From Parvibaculum sp. (GTDB lineage: Bacteria > Pseudomonadota > Alphaproteobacteria > Parvibaculales > Parvibaculaceae), in NCBI GenBank assembly GCA_017642695.1, contig JAEPQD010000001.1, positions 2,117,701 through 2,181,700 on the forward strand: a stretch of DNA of 64,000 nucleotides. Direction: 5' to 3'. A program made the position numbers and the translations under genes. Within the stretch, counting starts at the first letter, position 1. Each line of letters begins with the position of its first letter. A model generated the notes under the pieces. The model was given only the letters and a program-made list of their open reading frames with translations, made no database searches and was not told where the DNA came from. Below are positions 8,221 to 17,490 of the stretch, one piece after another.

Positions 8221-10146
8221 ATGAGCTTGCCCGATCCCAAGACCATAGCCAAAGCGCCTGCCGGCACGATGCCCGAGCATCTGTCGGCTGCCCTCGCGGA
8301 AGCGTTTTCGATCGGCTGCTGGACCTGCGATCTCGCAAGCGGCGAGATCGATCTTCACTCGGCCGTGCTCGACGCGAGAAATGTCCCCCGAAAACTCTAC
8401 ACCGTGCGCGAAGACATCACGCCTTCCATGAAGCAGCTCCGCGGCTGGCTGGAGACATGCGCAGAAGGCGACACGACGACGGCGAGCTTCACGCTGCGTG
8501 ACGATCCGGTAGCCGTCCGTGTCTTCTGTACTGGACGTGACGGCAACACGGTGACGGGGCTCGTGCAGGATTGTACGGCCAACGCGCTGAACGAGGAAAG
8601 CGACCAGCGCTTCCGCATGGCGCTGATGGGCGCCGCGCACGGCATAGCGATGGTCGGACTCGACGGCGGCTGGTTGCAGATGAACGAATCTCTCTGCCGG
8701 ATGCTGCAATACGCGCCAGAAGAATTGCGCAAGCTCACGTTCCAGGACATCACTTTTCCGGACGATCTCGAATCCGATCTCGACCTGCTGCATGAATGCA
8801 TCGACGGCAAGCGCGACGGATATCAGATGGAAAAGCGCTACATCCGCAAGGATGGAGAGATCATCTGGGCGCATCTGGCGGTGGCAGTGCTCCGCGCGGA
8901 AAACGGCGAGCCGCTCTATTTCATTTCGCAGATCCAGGATATCAGCGCGCAGAAGCAGGCAGAGTCCGAACTTGTCGCCGCGCGCGACGCCGCAAAACAT
9001 GCGAGCGAGGCGAAAAGTTCCTTCCTTGCTTCCATGAGCCACGAAATCCGCACACCAATGACCGGCGTGATGGGCATGCTCGACATGCTGCAGGAAAGCG
9101 GCGTCAGCGGCGATCAGCTCGAACTGATACGCACCGCGCGCAGTTCGGCCGAAATGTTGCTGTCGATCATCAACGACGTTCTCGATATGGCAAAGCTCGA
9201 GGCGGGCAGGGTCGAGATTGCGAAGACGGACTTCCATGCCGAAACGCTGTTGCGGCATGTTTGCGACATGATGGCGGCGCGGGCCGAAGCGAAAGGGCTC
9301 AACTTCAGCGCCGTGCTGCCGATGTCGACGCGTCATTGGCTCAAGGGCGATCCTGACCGGATCTCGCAGATCCTGTTCAACCTCATTGGCAATGCGGTGA
9401 AGTTCACCGATACGGGCGAGGTGTCGCTGGCCGCGGAAACGCGTTCGACTGACGATGGCCTCGATCTCATTCTGCATGTCAGCGATACGGGGCACGGCAT
9501 ACCGGCCGACAAGATCGATCTGATCTTCAAGGAGTTCGAGCAGGCGAACGACGAGGACGCCCGGCGGAAAGACGGGACGGGGCTCGGCCTCGCCATCGTC
9601 TCCCGTCTTGTGGACGCGATGGGCGGAACGATCGATGTGAAGAGCCAGCCGGGACGGGGCTCCGTCTTCAGTGTCCGCTTGCCGCTCGTTGCAGGCCATG
9701 CGCCTGCGGAAGCCGCACCGGTCCCGCCGCCCGTGCCGGACGAGCCGGAAGGCCCTGCCGCCGAACCGTCCAGTCCGCTCACGGTGCTTGTCGTCGAGGA
9801 CAACCCGGTCAACCGCAAGGTGATCGGCTCGGTCCTGTCGATTGCCGGCATCGAACCCGTCTACGCCTTCGACGGCGCCGAGGCGCTCGAAGCGGTGAAG
9901 GAGAGGACGTTCGATATCGTCTTCATGGACGTGATGATGCCGGTCATGGATGGTCTCACCGCGACCCGCGAGATGCGGCAGCGCGGCTACAAGGGGCCAA
10001 TCCTCGGCCTCACCGCCAACGCCATGGCGCATCACCGCGAGGCCTGTTTCGAGGCGGGCATGGACGACCACATCGCCAAGCCCTTTCGCCCGGCGGACAT
10101 TCTCACCGCGCTGAAGAAGCACAGCGAGAATCAAGCGGCGAACTGA
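8221..10146 (+). CDS. Hybrid sensor histidine kinase (PAS-HisKA-HATPase-REC)
   Basis: 641-aa cytoplasmic-looking sensor kinase. Order: N-terminal region of unclear fold (1-120); PAS plus PAC-type domain (about 125-245, ending ISQIQDISAQK); HisKA with SMSHEIRTPM (H274); HATPase with N-box NLIGNAVKF, G1 DTGHGIP and G2 GTGLGLAIV; a Pro/Ala-rich linker (about 495-520); and a C-terminal receiver domain with phospho-acceptor D570 (FMDVMMPVMDG) and a TANAM segment. There are no membrane helices and no Hpt domain, so phosphate must pass to a separate Hpt protein or stay in an H-to-D relay. No adjacent response regulator is co-directional. Confidence 0.93.
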   Translation: MSLPDPKTIAKAPAGTMPEHLSAALAEAFSIGCWTCDLASGEIDLHSAVLDARNVPRKLYTVREDITPSMKQLRGWLETCAEGDTTTASFTLRDDPVAVRVFCTGRDGNTVTGLVQDCTANALNEESDQRFRMALMGAAHGIAMVGLDGGWLQMNESLCRMLQYAPEELRKLTFQDITFPDDLESDLDLLHECIDGKRDGYQMEKRYIRKDGEIIWAHLAVAVLRAENGEPLYFISQIQDISAQKQAESELVAARDAAKHASEAKSSFLASMSHEIRTPMTGVMGMLDMLQESGVSGDQLELIRTARSSAEMLLSIINDVLDMAKLEAGRVEIAKTDFHAETLLRHVCDMMAARAEAKGLNFSAVLPMSTRHWLKGDPDRISQILFNLIGNAVKFTDTGEVSLAAETRSTDDGLDLILHVSDTGHGIPADKIDLIFKEFEQANDEDARRKDGTGLGLAIVSRLVDAMGGTIDVKSQPGRGSVFSVRLPLVAGHAPAEAAPVPPPVPDEPEGPAAEPSSPLTVLVVEDNPVNRKVIGSVLSIAGIEPVYAFDGAEALEAVKERTFDIVFMDVMMPVMDGLTATREMRQRGYKGPILGLTANAMAHHREACFEAGMDDHIAKPFRPADILTALKKHSENQAAN

Positions 10147-10247
10147 AGAACGGGACATGAAAAAGGGGGCGGATGGCCGGGCATGCGGATGTGCCCGCGA
10201 GGCCTGAGCCTCCGGGGCTTCGCAAGTCGCGGCCTTCGGTTGAAGGT

Positions 10248-10322
10248 TGCGCGGAGCGGCGGCGACGCCGCCTTTGTTTGTTTGTATTGGCGGGGGTGCG
10301 TCCTCCTCCGACGCTCCGCGCA
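10248..10322. repeat. Nested inverted repeat (11-bp arms around a short hairpin)
   Basis: TGCGCGGAGCG (10248-10258) pairs perfectly with CGCTCCGCGCA (10312-10322). Inside the loop, GGCGGC-GAC-GCCGCC (10258-10272) forms a second stem followed by TTTGTTTGTTTG. The inner hairpin plus T-rich tail is terminator-like on the plus strand, though it lies 111 nt after the kinase stop. Confidence 0.6.
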
Positions 10323-10575
10323 CCGACGTTACGATTTCTCCAACCTCATAAGTCCGGCCCGGCTTTTATCGGCCGGGAGACCCGCGGGCCGTAGTACCCG
10401 CCAACCTCCTGAAATCGCCCGGGACGCGGGACTGTTCCCCGCGCCGCAGGATCGGCTCCCTCTCCACGCATTCGGCCAGTCCGGACGCGCCCTTCGGTGG
10501 AGCGAGATAAAACTAATATGGGTACGGAGGAACGGAGGGGGATAAGTTTATTTTCGGTCCCGCTTCCCGTCCAGA

Positions 10576-10660
10576 ATGTCGCCCCGGCGAAAGCCGGGGT
10601 CCATCTGACACAAATACGCGCAGCGCGGCCCGTGGATTCCGGCTTTCGCCGGAATGACAG
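10576..10660. repeat. REP-like paired palindromic element
   Basis: Two GC-rich hairpins with related cores lie in opposite orientation: CCCCGGCGAAAGCCGGGG (10582-10599) and ATTCCGGCTTTCGCCGGAAT (10636-10655), flanked by TGTC and TGACA. This is the layout of the interspersed extragenic palindromes common in proteobacterial genomes. No RAYT transposase gene is nearby. It lies 44 nt past the nrdJ stop and may act as an RNA 3'-end stabiliser. Confidence 0.75.
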
Positions 10661-10703
10661 TTTGTGTGTGGTGATGTCGACCAGGTGGTGTGGTTCGCCG
10701 ACC

Positions 10704-13700
10704 TCAGCTACACCCGCTGGTCCCGCCGCACGTATCGCACTTCAGGCAGGTGCCGTTCCGCACCATGGTGAAGTTGCCGCATTCGCCGCAGGCTTCGCCC
10801 TCGTAGCCTTTCATGCGCGCTTCGACGACGCGGGATACGCCACCACCCGAGCCGCCGCTGGAGGATGAGACAGAGCCGACGGCGACAGCGCCCACGGCTT
10901 CTGCATTGCCGGCGCGCATCAAGGCGCCTGCCGCCATCACTTCCGCTTTCACGGTCTGCTCGCGTACCGCCGGGGCGGCGACCGCTTCCGCCGTGTCGGC
11001 GCGGGCTTCCGCCGCCGCGCCGCCGCGCACGAGATAGAGGTTCCCCATCTGCGCCATGCGCGTATAGCCGGGGCTGACCACGGCGGAGGCGGGCAGCGCC
11101 GGTGCCTTGCCTTCGTCGGCGCCGTCGCCCATCGCGTCGAAGGCGAGTTCCTTCGGGTCGACATGGCCGAGATCGGACCGGCCGAGATAGGAGACGGCGA
11201 GCTCGCGGAACACATAGTCGAGGATCGAGGTCGCGTTCTTGATCCGGTCGTTGCCCTGCACGAGACCCGCGGGCTCGAAGCGCGTGAAGGTGAAGGCCTC
11301 GACATATTCTTCCAGCGGCACGCCATATTGCAGGCCGAGCGAAACGGCGATCGCGAAATTGTTCATGAGGCTGCGGAAGGCGGCGCCCTCCTTGTGCATG
11401 TCGATGAAGATTTCGCCGATCTTGCCGTCGTCATATTCGCCGGTGCGGAGATAGACCTTGTGGCCGCCGACCAGCGCCTTCTGGGTGTAGCCCTTGCGCC
11501 GGTCCGGCAGGCGGTCGCGCGTCTGTTCGGAGGCGACGACGCGCTCGGCAAGCTGCATGGCCGTGCGCTCGGCGACGATGCGGGCGCGCTCGGCCTGGGG
11601 TTGCGCGATCAGCGTCTCGACCGCGCTTTCCTCCTCGTCATCCTCCTCGATATCGTCGTCGAGAAGCTGCGAGTTGAGCGGCTGCGAGAGCTTGGAGCCG
11701 TCGCGGTAGAGCGCGTTCGCCTTCAGACCGAGCTTCCAGGAGAGCATGTAGCTTTCGGTGCAGTCCTCGACGCTCGCCGAATTCGGCATGTTGATCGTCT
11801 TCGAGATCGCGCCGGAGATGAAGGGCTGCGAGGCCGCCATCATGCGGATATGGCTTTCGACCGAGAGATAGCGCTTGCCGGTGCGGCCGCAGGGGTTCGC
11901 GCAGTCGAAGACGGGGAGATGCTCGTCCTTCAGGCCCGGCGCGCCTTCAAGCGTCATCGCGCCGCAGACATGGAGGTTCGCCGCCTCGATTTCCTGGCGT
12001 GTGAAACCGAGCGCCGCCAGCATGTCGAAGTCGAGATCGTCCATCGCGTCGGCATCGAGGCCGAGAACGTCGGTGCAGAAGTCCTCGCCGAGCTGCCATT
12101 TGTTGAAGACGAAGCGGATGTCGAAGGCGGTCGCGAGCGCCGCCTCGACCACGTTGATCTTCTCCGGCGTGAAGCCCCGCTCCATCAGCCGCTCGTGGCT
12201 GACGCCCGGCGCATTGGCGAGTGTGCCGAGGCCGACAGCGAAGTTCACGATTTCCTCGATCTGTGCGTCGGCATAGCCGAGCGTACGGAGCGCCTGCGGC
12301 ACCGCGCGGTTGATGATCTTGAAATAGCCGCCGCCCGCGAGCTTCTTGAATTTCACGAGCGCGAAGTCGGGTTCGATGCCGGTCGTGTCGCAATCCATGA
12401 CGAGACCGATCGTGCCGGTCGGCGCAATCACCGTCGCCTGCGCGTTGCGGTAGCCGTAGCGCTCACCCATCGAAACGGCGAGGTCCCAGGAGGCACGGGC
12501 ATGGTCGATGAGGTCCGCCTGCGGGCAGTTGGCCGCGTCGAGAATCTGCGGATAGACGGAGAGTTCTTCGTAGCCACCGTTGAGCCCATGCGCCGCGCGG
12601 GCATGGTTGCGCATCACGCGGAGCATGTGGTCGCGGTTCTCCTCGAAGCCGGGGAAAGGCGCGAGCTCCTTCGCCATCTGCGCCGAGGTGGCGTAGGAAA
12701 CGCCCGTCATGACGGCGCTGATCGCGCCGGTGAGTGCGCGCGCCTCGCGGCTGTCATAGCCGAGGCCGCAGGACATGAGCAGCCCGCCGATATTGGCGAA
12801 GCCGAGGCCGAGCGTGCGGAAGCGGTAGCTCCGCTCCGCGATCTCGCGGCTCGGGAACTGCGCCATGAGGACGGAGATTTCGAGCACGATGGTCCAGAGC
12901 TTCGTCGCATGCTCGAAGGCCTCGACGTCGAAGCGGCCATCGGCCTCGCGGAACTGGATCAGGTTGATCGAGGCGAGGTTGCAGGCCGTGTCGTCGAGAA
13001 ACATGTATTCCGAGCACGGATTGCTGGCGCGGATCGGGCCGGAAGCGGGGCAGGTGTGCCAGTCGTTGATCGTGGTGTGATACTGGATGCCGGGGTCGGC
13101 GCTCGCCCATGCGGCATGGCCGACGCGGTCCCAGAGCTCGCGCGCGGGCAGCGTCTTCGTCGCCTCGCCGGTGAGACGGCTCCGGAGCGTCCAGTCTTCG
13201 TCCTGTTCGACGGCGCGCAGGAAATCGTCGGTGACGCGGACGGTATTGTTCGAGTTCTGGCCTGAAACGGTGAGATAAGCCTCCGAGTCCCAGTCCGTGT
13301 CGTAGGTGTCGAATTCGATGTCGGTGTATCCCTGACGCGCGAACTGGATGACACGCTGCACGTAGTTCTCCGGCACGTGCGATTTGCGTGCCGCGACGAT
13401 CTCGCGTTTCAGTGCCGGGTTTTTCTTCGGGTCGAAACAGGCGTCGCCATCCGCCTCGCAATTCACGCAGGCGCGCATGATCGCGGTGAGGTGCTTCTTG
13501 TTGACCTTCGAGCCGGTGACGAGGGCGGCGACCTTCTGCTCTTCCTTCACCTTCCAGTCGATGAAGTCCTCGATGTCGGGATGGTCGATGTCGACGATCA
13601 CCATCTTGGCCGCGCGCCGCGTCGTTCCGCCGGACTTGATCGCGCCAGCCGCGCGGTCGCCGATCTTGAGGAAGCTCATCAGGCCCGAAGACTTGCCCCC

Positions 13701-14441
13701 GCCGGAGAGGGACTCGTTCTCGCCGCGCAGGTCCGAGAAGTTGGAGCCCGTGCCCGAACCGTATTTGAAGAGCCGCGCCTCGCGGACCCAGAGGTCCATG
13801 ATGCCGTTCTCGTTCACGAGGTCGTCGTTCACGCTCTGGATGAAGCAGGCATGGGGCTGCGGGTATTCGTAGGCGGTCGAGGTGCGGGCGGTCTCGCCCG
13901 TCGCCGGATCGGTCCGCCAGTGGCCCTGCGCGGGGCCATCGATGCCATAGGCCCAGTGGAGGCCGGTGTTGAACCATTGCGGGGAATTCGGCGCCGCGAT
14001 CTGCGCGGCCAGCATGAAGCGCTGCTCGTCATAGAAGGCGCGCGCGTCTTCTTCCGAGTCGAAATAGCCGCCCTTCCAGCCCCAATAGGCCCAGGTGCCG
14101 GCCAGCCGGTCGAAGACCTGCCGTGCATCCCGCTCGGGACCGAAGCGGTCTTCCGCGCGCAGGGCCTCGAGCGCGTCCGTGTCCGGCGTGCGCCGCCACA
14201 GGAATTCCGGCACGCCGTCCTCCGGTACCGCCTTCAGCACCGCCGCGACACCCGCCTTGCGGAAATATTTCTGCGCCAGCACGTCGCAGGCGACCTGGCT
14301 CCAGTCCGCCGGGACCTGGATGTCCTGCAGGTTGAAGACGACGGAGCCGTCCGGATTGCGGATTTCGCTCGTGGTCGTGCGGAAGGCGAGGCCTTCGTAA
14401 GGCGACTGACCCTCGACAGTGAAACAACGCTGGATACGCAT
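10704..14441 (-). CDS. nrdJ: Adenosylcobalamin-dependent (class II) ribonucleoside-diphosphate reductase
   Basis: Reduces ribonucleotides to deoxyribonucleotides using B12 and needs no oxygen; 1245 aa, the long alphaproteobacterial form. Visible features are an N-terminal substrate/effector region, [20 protein letters not shown] carrying active-site cysteines, the [20 protein letters not shown] block, and a long acidic insert EEDDEEE before the last third. The C-terminus carries a CxxC zinc ribbon ([17 protein letters not shown]) likely used as redox tail. ATG 14441 was chosen over upstream codons because conserved sequence begins at MRIQRCF, with a G-rich stretch just upstream. It is transcribed away from a divergent response regulator. 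Confidence 0.95.
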   Translation of the reverse strand: MRIQRCFTVEGQSPYEGLAFRTTTSEIRNPDGSVVFNLQDIQVPADWSQVACDVLAQKYFRKAGVAAVLKAVPEDGVPEFLWRRTPDTDALEALRAEDRFGPERDARQVFDRLAGTWAYWGWKGGYFDSEEDARAFYDEQRFMLAAQIAAPNSPQWFNTGLHWAYGIDGPAQGHWRTDPATGETARTSTAYEYPQPHACFIQSVNDDLVNENGIMDLWVREARLFKYGSGTGSNFSDLRGENESLSGGGKSSGLMSFLKIGDRAAGAIKSGGTTRRAAKMVIVDIDHPDIEDFIDWKVKEEQKVAALVTGSKVNKKHLTAIMRACVNCEADGDACFDPKKNPALKREIVAARKSHVPENYVQRVIQFARQGYTDIEFDTYDTDWDSEAYLTVSGQNSNNTVRVTDDFLRAVEQDEDWTLRSRLTGEATKTLPARELWDRVGHAAWASADPGIQYHTTINDWHTCPASGPIRASNPCSEYMFLDDTACNLASINLIQFREADGRFDVEAFEHATKLWTIVLEISVLMAQFPSREIAERSYRFRTLGLGFANIGGLLMSCGLGYDSREARALTGAISAVMTGVSYATSAQMAKELAPFPGFEENRDHMLRVMRNHARAAHGLNGGYEELSVYPQILDAANCPQADLIDHARASWDLAVSMGERYGYRNAQATVIAPTGTIGLVMDCDTTGIEPDFALVKFKKLAGGGYFKIINRAVPQALRTLGYADAQIEEIVNFAVGLGTLANAPGVSHERLMERGFTPEKINVVEAALATAFDIRFVFNKWQLGEDFCTDVLGLDADAMDDLDFDMLAALGFTRQEIEAANLHVCGAMTLEGAPGLKDEHLPVFDCANPCGRTGKRYLSVESHIRMMAASQPFISGAISKTINMPNSASVEDCTESYMLSWKLGLKANALYRDGSKLSQPLNSQLLDDDIEEDDEEESAVETLIAQPQAERARIVAERTAMQLAERVVASEQTRDRLPDRRKGYTQKALVGGHKVYLRTGEYDDGKIGEIFIDMHKEGAAFRSLMNNFAIAVSLGLQYGVPLEEYVEAFTFTRFEPAGLVQGNDRIKNATSILDYVFRELAVSYLGRSDLGHVDPKELAFDAMGDGADEGKAPALPASAVVSPGYTRMAQMGNLYLVRGGAAAEARADTAEAVAAPAVREQTVKAEVMAAGALMRAGNAEAVGAVAVGSVSSSSGGSGGGVSRVVEARMKGYEGEACGECGNFTMVRNGTCLKCDTCGGTSGCS

Positions 14442-14855
14442 CTGGCCCCCGGATTTTCCGCATGGAATTTCTGTTCCCCGGAGGAAGAGGAGGAGCACCG
14501 CCGACACGGTCTTTGAAAGGCATCAGGGCATAAGATCCCGTTGCGCCGCGCCATTCTGGAGAGAGTCACCTAAGTGACTGTTTCCATTTGGCTTTCGCCG
14601 CCGAGCGTCGTGCTCTTTTGGGTGCCCGCCTGTTGCTCCTGCCTCGTCCCCTGAGGGAGACCAAATCCTAGGGACGATGGCCGGGGCCCGTCAAGCCAAA
14701 CACGCAAGATGTAGATATGACAGGCATCCAAAACACGAGATGCGGTGGGATGGTCACCCGAATCGAGGCGTTAACGTGGATCGCGAGTTAACCGAGCGGA
14801 AACTTGTCGGCTGTAATCTGTCAGGTACGAAACCCAGAATAGGTGGAGAGTCCCG
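14442..14855. other. 414-bp divergent regulatory region between nrdJ and a CheY-like gene
   Basis: Holds the nrdJ leader with a sigma70-like promoter (14665-14694, minus) and a short inverted repeat AGTCAC-CTAA-GTGACT (14564-14579) in the untranslated leader. Two related tracts, ACACGCAAGATGTAG and ACACGAGATGCGG, lie at about 14700-14745. They loosely recall NrdR boxes but lack clear symmetry. I see no cobalamin riboswitch consensus. Confidence 0.4.
14665..14694 (-). promoter_or_regulatory. Candidate nrdJ promoter
   Basis: Read on the minus strand: TTGACG, 18 nt, TAGGAT, about 220 nt upstream of the nrdJ start. A good -35 with a fair -10; the start site is not proven. Confidence 0.45.
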
Positions 14856-15380
14856 GTGGGCGAGCGGAGCACAGCCTTCGGCAAGGAGCTGAAGTCGCTG
14901 AAAATCCTGACGGTCGAGGATAACGGAAGCATGCGTCTGCTGCTCCGGACCATGCTCAATACGTTCGGCATCTCCACCATACGTCAGGCGCGCGACGGCA
15001 CCGACGGCCTCACCGAGCTTCAGCTCTACGATATCGACCTGGTGATCTCCGACTGGGAGATGCAGCCGATGAATGGCCGCGATTTCATCACCAGCGTCCG
15101 CGCCATCGGCAACGAACCGATCTGCTTTACGCCGATCATCGTGCTGACAGGCCATGCCTCGCGCTCGCTCATCACGGAAGCCTTCGAGATCGGGGCGACC
15201 CATCTCCTCGTGAAGCCGGTGACGCCGGCGAGCCTTCTCCACCGCATCGAATGGGTGCTGAACGACGCCCGCGAATTCGAGGCCGCAGGGGGCATCTACC
15301 GCCAGCCCATGATTATCCAGGAACGCGAAGGGCTGAGGCGGACCAAGACCGTCGGCCAGTCCACCTGGGCCCTCGAATAA
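14856..15380 (+). CDS. Single-domain response regulator (CheY-like)
   Basis: 174 aa with one receiver domain and no output domain. The acidic pocket (LTVEDN), phospho-acceptor D66 (VISDWEMQPMNG), conserved Thr (VLTGHA) and Lys (LVKPVTP) are all present. A roughly 50-residue C-terminal tail has no known domain. The start is GTG 14856 with AGGTGGAG about 7 nt upstream. No cognate kinase is adjacent; the orphan hybrid kinase at 8221 is the nearest, 4.7 kb away. It may be a phosphorelay shuttle or signalling protein. Confidence 0.88.
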   Translation: MGERSTAFGKELKSLKILTVEDNGSMRLLLRTMLNTFGISTIRQARDGTDGLTELQLYDIDLVISDWEMQPMNGRDFITSVRAIGNEPICFTPIIVLTGHASRSLITEAFEIGATHLLVKPVTPASLLHRIEWVLNDAREFEAAGGIYRQPMIIQEREGLRRTKTVGQSTWALE

Positions 15381-15433
15381 GCCGCGGTCCCGGGCTGGAC
15401 CGGGCCTTCCCCCAATGTCATATTCTGCCCGTT

Positions 15434-15478
15434 TTCCGGCCCCATAAGGCCGGAATCGCGTCTACAATGGCAGACGCG
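15434..15478. other. Two adjacent hairpins before the NDUFA12-like gene
   Basis: TTCCGGCC-CCATAA-GGCCGGAA (15434-15455) is an 8-bp perfect stem, and CGCGTCT-8 nt-AGACGCG (15457-15478) follows directly. There is no T-run, so these are not a classic terminator. They could be a leader structure or 3'-end stem of the upstream gene. Confidence 0.4.
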
Positions 15479-15508
15479 CGGTTGCGGTCGTTTTCAGCGG
15501 GAAAGTTC

Positions 15509-15907
15509 ATGGGTCTGTTTTCTGAAATCTTCATCTGGTGGCAGGGCCAGACCATGGGTACGCGCTTCCATACCTGGCGCAAGGGCCGCCTTGTCGGCGA
15601 GGACGAGCAGGGCAACCGCTACTACGAATCGAAGAACGGCGAACAGATCGGCGGCTATGTCCGCCGCTGGGTAATCTATAACGGCCTCGCCGAGGCCTCC
15701 CGCGTGCCGCCGGACTGGCATGGCTGGCTGCATCACACAGTGGATACGCCGCCCAATGAAGAGGACTACGCGCCCCGCGAATGGCAGCAGCCTCACATGC
15801 CCAATCTCACCGGCACCCGGCACGCCTATCGCCCGGCCGGCAGCCTGCACAAGGGTGGCGAACGCCCGCAGGCCACCGGCGACTACCAGGCCTGGCGGCC
15901 TGAATAA
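15509..15907 (+). CDS. NADH:ubiquinone oxidoreductase accessory subunit, NDUFA12 family
   Basis: 132-aa accessory subunit of respiratory complex I, found in alphaproteobacteria and mitochondria and lying on the peripheral/membrane arm junction. Family motifs are WWQGQTMGTRF, GRLVGEDEQGNRYYE, RRWVIYNG, VPPDWHGWLHH and the C-terminal HMPNLTGTRHAYRPAGS. ATG 15509 is preceded by GGGAAAG. As is usual in alphaproteobacteria, it lies outside the main nuo operon and directly before mlaD and DUF2155 (42-nt gap). Confidence 0.95.
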   Translation: MGLFSEIFIWWQGQTMGTRFHTWRKGRLVGEDEQGNRYYESKNGEQIGGYVRRWVIYNGLAEASRVPPDWHGWLHHTVDTPPNEEDYAPREWQQPHMPNLTGTRHAYRPAGSLHKGGERPQATGDYQAWRPE

Positions 15908-15949
15908 TCAGTCTTCCGCTCCGACAAAGAGCGTCATCCGGGGAGCCCC

Positions 15950-16408
15950 ATGCAGAGCAATCTCGTTGAAACGCTGATCGGCACACTGGTTGTGGTGGTG
16001 GCCGCAGTCTTTCTTTTCTACGGCTATTCCGCATCCGGCATGCGCAGTTCGTCGGGCTATCACGTCAATGCCGCCTTCAGCTCGGTCGACGGGCTGGCGA
16101 ACGGTTCGGACGTCCGCCTTTCGGGCATCAAGATCGGCACCGTGATCGGTCAGGATCTCGATCCCGACACCTACCAGGCGGTGGTCAAGCTGGACATTGC
16201 GAGCGATGTGAAACTGCCGGACGACAGCAGCGCCAAGATTACGAGCGAGGGGCTGCTCGGCGGCAGCTACATTTCGGTGACCCCGGGCGGCAGCGAGGAG
16301 ATGCTGGCCGATGGCGGCGAGATCATGTTCACGCAAGGCTCCGTCGATCTTATGAGCCTGATCGGGCAGGCCGTCTTCTCGGCAACGGACAGCGGTTCGG
16401 AGGAGTAG
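15950..16408 (+). CDS. mlaD: Outer-membrane lipid asymmetry maintenance protein MlaD
   Basis: Substrate-binding MCE-domain subunit of the Mla phospholipid transport ABC system, anchored in the inner membrane. 152 aa: one N-terminal helix (about 7-26), then one MCE domain (about 37-115) with the typical VDGLANGSDVRLSGIKIGTV opening and SEGLLGGSYISV loop. The permease and ATPase genes mlaE/mlaF are not in this window. It is followed after 10 nt by the DUF2155 gene, probably in one transcript with the NDUFA12-like gene. Confidence 0.92.
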   Translation: MQSNLVETLIGTLVVVVAAVFLFYGYSASGMRSSSGYHVNAAFSSVDGLANGSDVRLSGIKIGTVIGQDLDPDTYQAVVKLDIASDVKLPDDSSAKITSEGLLGGSYISVTPGGSEEMLADGGEIMFTQGSVDLMSLIGQAVFSATDSGSEE

Positions 16409-16418
16409 TCCCCGGAGA

Positions 16419-16871
16419 ATGCCGATGCGTTTTCTCATTCCCGCAGGTGCGGCCCTCGCGCTTCTCGCCGCCGCCGCGCCGGCGCTCGCCGACAAATATC
16501 CGGTCGCCGTCTTCAGCGGTCTCGACAAGACGACGGCGCGCGTCACGAGCTTCGATGCGAAAGTGGGGGAGACGGCGCGGTTCGGCTCGCTCGAGCTTCT
16601 CGTCAGGGCGTGCGACAAGAAGCCCCCGGAAGAGCCGCCCCGGACTGCCGCCTATGTGGAAATCCGCCAGCTCGAACGCGACGAGGAAGTGGATCCGCCC
16701 GTGCCCTCGACACCGGACGATGCGACGCCCGCCGATGCAGGCGCGCTCGTCTTCCAGGGCTGGATGTATGCCGAAAGCCCGGGGCTCAACGCGCTGGAGC
16801 ATCCCGTCTACGACATCTGGGTGACAGACTGCAAAACCTCGTCCGGCGGCGCATCTTCCGGCAGCGAATAG
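16419..16871 (+). CDS. Periplasmic DUF2155 protein
   Basis: 150 aa, exported (signal peptide 1-24 ending PALA). The DUF2155 domain covers most of the mature part: [41 protein letters not shown] and the C-terminal [26 protein letters not shown]. Two conserved cysteines probably form a disulphide. The function is unknown; the family is fused to or next to envelope and lipid-transport genes in alphaproteobacteria. Its last 64 bp overlap the 3' end of the convergent aat gene. Confidence 0.9.
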   Translation: MPMRFLIPAGAALALLAAAAPALADKYPVAVFSGLDKTTARVTSFDAKVGETARFGSLELLVRACDKKPPEEPPRTAAYVEIRQLERDEEVDPPVPSTPDDATPADAGALVFQGWMYAESPGLNALEHPVYDIWVTDCKTSSGGASSGSE

Positions 16872-17458
16872 AAATCTCCCTGCGCCGACGTCGCTTCCGC
16901 GAGCCGCACGCGGTACTTGTCACGTGAAATCTCGATCGCGCCGAACTGCTTCAGATGAGACGTCACGAACTGCGTATCGAGAAGCATGTAGCCGCCCCGG
17001 ATCAGCCGCGCGACGAGATAGACGAGGGCGACCTTGCTCGCATCGGTAATGCGGCTGAACATGCTCTCGCCGAAGAACGCCGCTCCCAACGAGACGCCGT
17101 AGAGGCCGCCGGCCAGCTTTCCTTTCTGCCAGCACTCGACGGAATGCGCGCGGCCCCGCTCATGCAGTTCGCAATAAAGACCGACGATGCGCTCGTTGAT
17201 CCATGTGCCGTCGCGGTTGGGGGCCGCCTCGGCGCAGCCGAGCATGACCTCGCGAAACGCAGTGTCGATCCGGATCTCGAAAGGCTGCTGCCGAATGGTG
17301 CGCTTCAGGCGCTTCGGGACATGAAAGGCGTCGAGCGGGAGGATGCCCCGCGCTTCCGGATCGATCCAGTAGAGCTCGGGATCGTCGCGCGATTCCGCCA
17401 TCGGAAACACGCCGTAGGCATAGGCGCGAAGCAGGACCTCGGCATCGATATCGCTCAT
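16808..17458 (-). CDS. aat: Leucyl/phenylalanyl-tRNA--protein transferase
   Basis: Adds Leu or Phe to N-terminal Arg/Lys residues of proteins, marking them for ClpAP degradation (N-degron pathway). 216 aa, usual length. Recognised by [20 protein letters not shown] at the N-terminus, [17 protein letters not shown] and FFGESMFSR in the core, and [16 protein letters not shown]. It is last in the minus-strand run aroQ-accB-accC-aat (32-nt gap from accC). Its 3' end overlaps the DUF2155 gene by 64 bp tail-to-tail. Confidence 0.95.
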   Translation of the reverse strand: MSDIDAEVLLRAYAYGVFPMAESRDDPELYWIDPEARGILPLDAFHVPKRLKRTIRQQPFEIRIDTAFREVMLGCAEAAPNRDGTWINERIVGLYCELHERGRAHSVECWQKGKLAGGLYGVSLGAAFFGESMFSRITDASKVALVYLVARLIRGGYMLLDTQFVTSHLKQFGAIEISRDKYRVRLAEATSAQGDFYSLPEDAPPDEVLQSVTQMS

Positions 17459-17490
17459 GCCCGTCTACTCGCCGTGTCCGCGGGGCCCCG

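Larger units (their letters stand above)
10147..10703. other. 557-bp hairpin-rich gap without a recognised gene
   Basis: The gap lies between the kinase stop and the nrdJ stop. It holds a series of perfect inverted repeats: 10178-10197, 10199-10212, a nested element at 10248-10322, 10358-10377 and 10425-10443, then a REP-like pair at 10576-10660. No convincing coding frame, tRNA, RNase P RNA, SRP RNA or tmRNA signature was found on either strand. It could encode a structured RNA or be a decayed repeat element. Confidence 0.5.

Noticed and set aside
8200..10323. 707-codon minus-strand frame opposite the hybrid kinase
   Set aside because: The sense frame has all kinase and receiver motifs; this one shows none.
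10183..10545. 120-codon frame in the hairpin-rich gap
   Set aside because: Translation is Arg-rich with no recognisable motif, and it runs through the inverted repeats as expected of noncoding GC-rich DNA.
10160..10560. tmRNA, RNase P RNA, SRP RNA or cobalamin riboswitch
   Set aside because: I looked for the tag-peptide coding stretch, the GAGGAAAGTC core, the SRP Alu/GNAR core and the B12 box on both strands and found none.
11163..13265. 700-codon open frame on the plus strand opposite nrdJ
   Set aside because: It is the complement of a strongly conserved gene in GC-rich DNA; composition is low-complexity and no family is recognised.
14699..14745. NrdR boxes upstream of nrdJ
   Set aside because: Two related tracts exist, but neither shows the palindromic NrdR consensus and they are upstream of the likely promoter.
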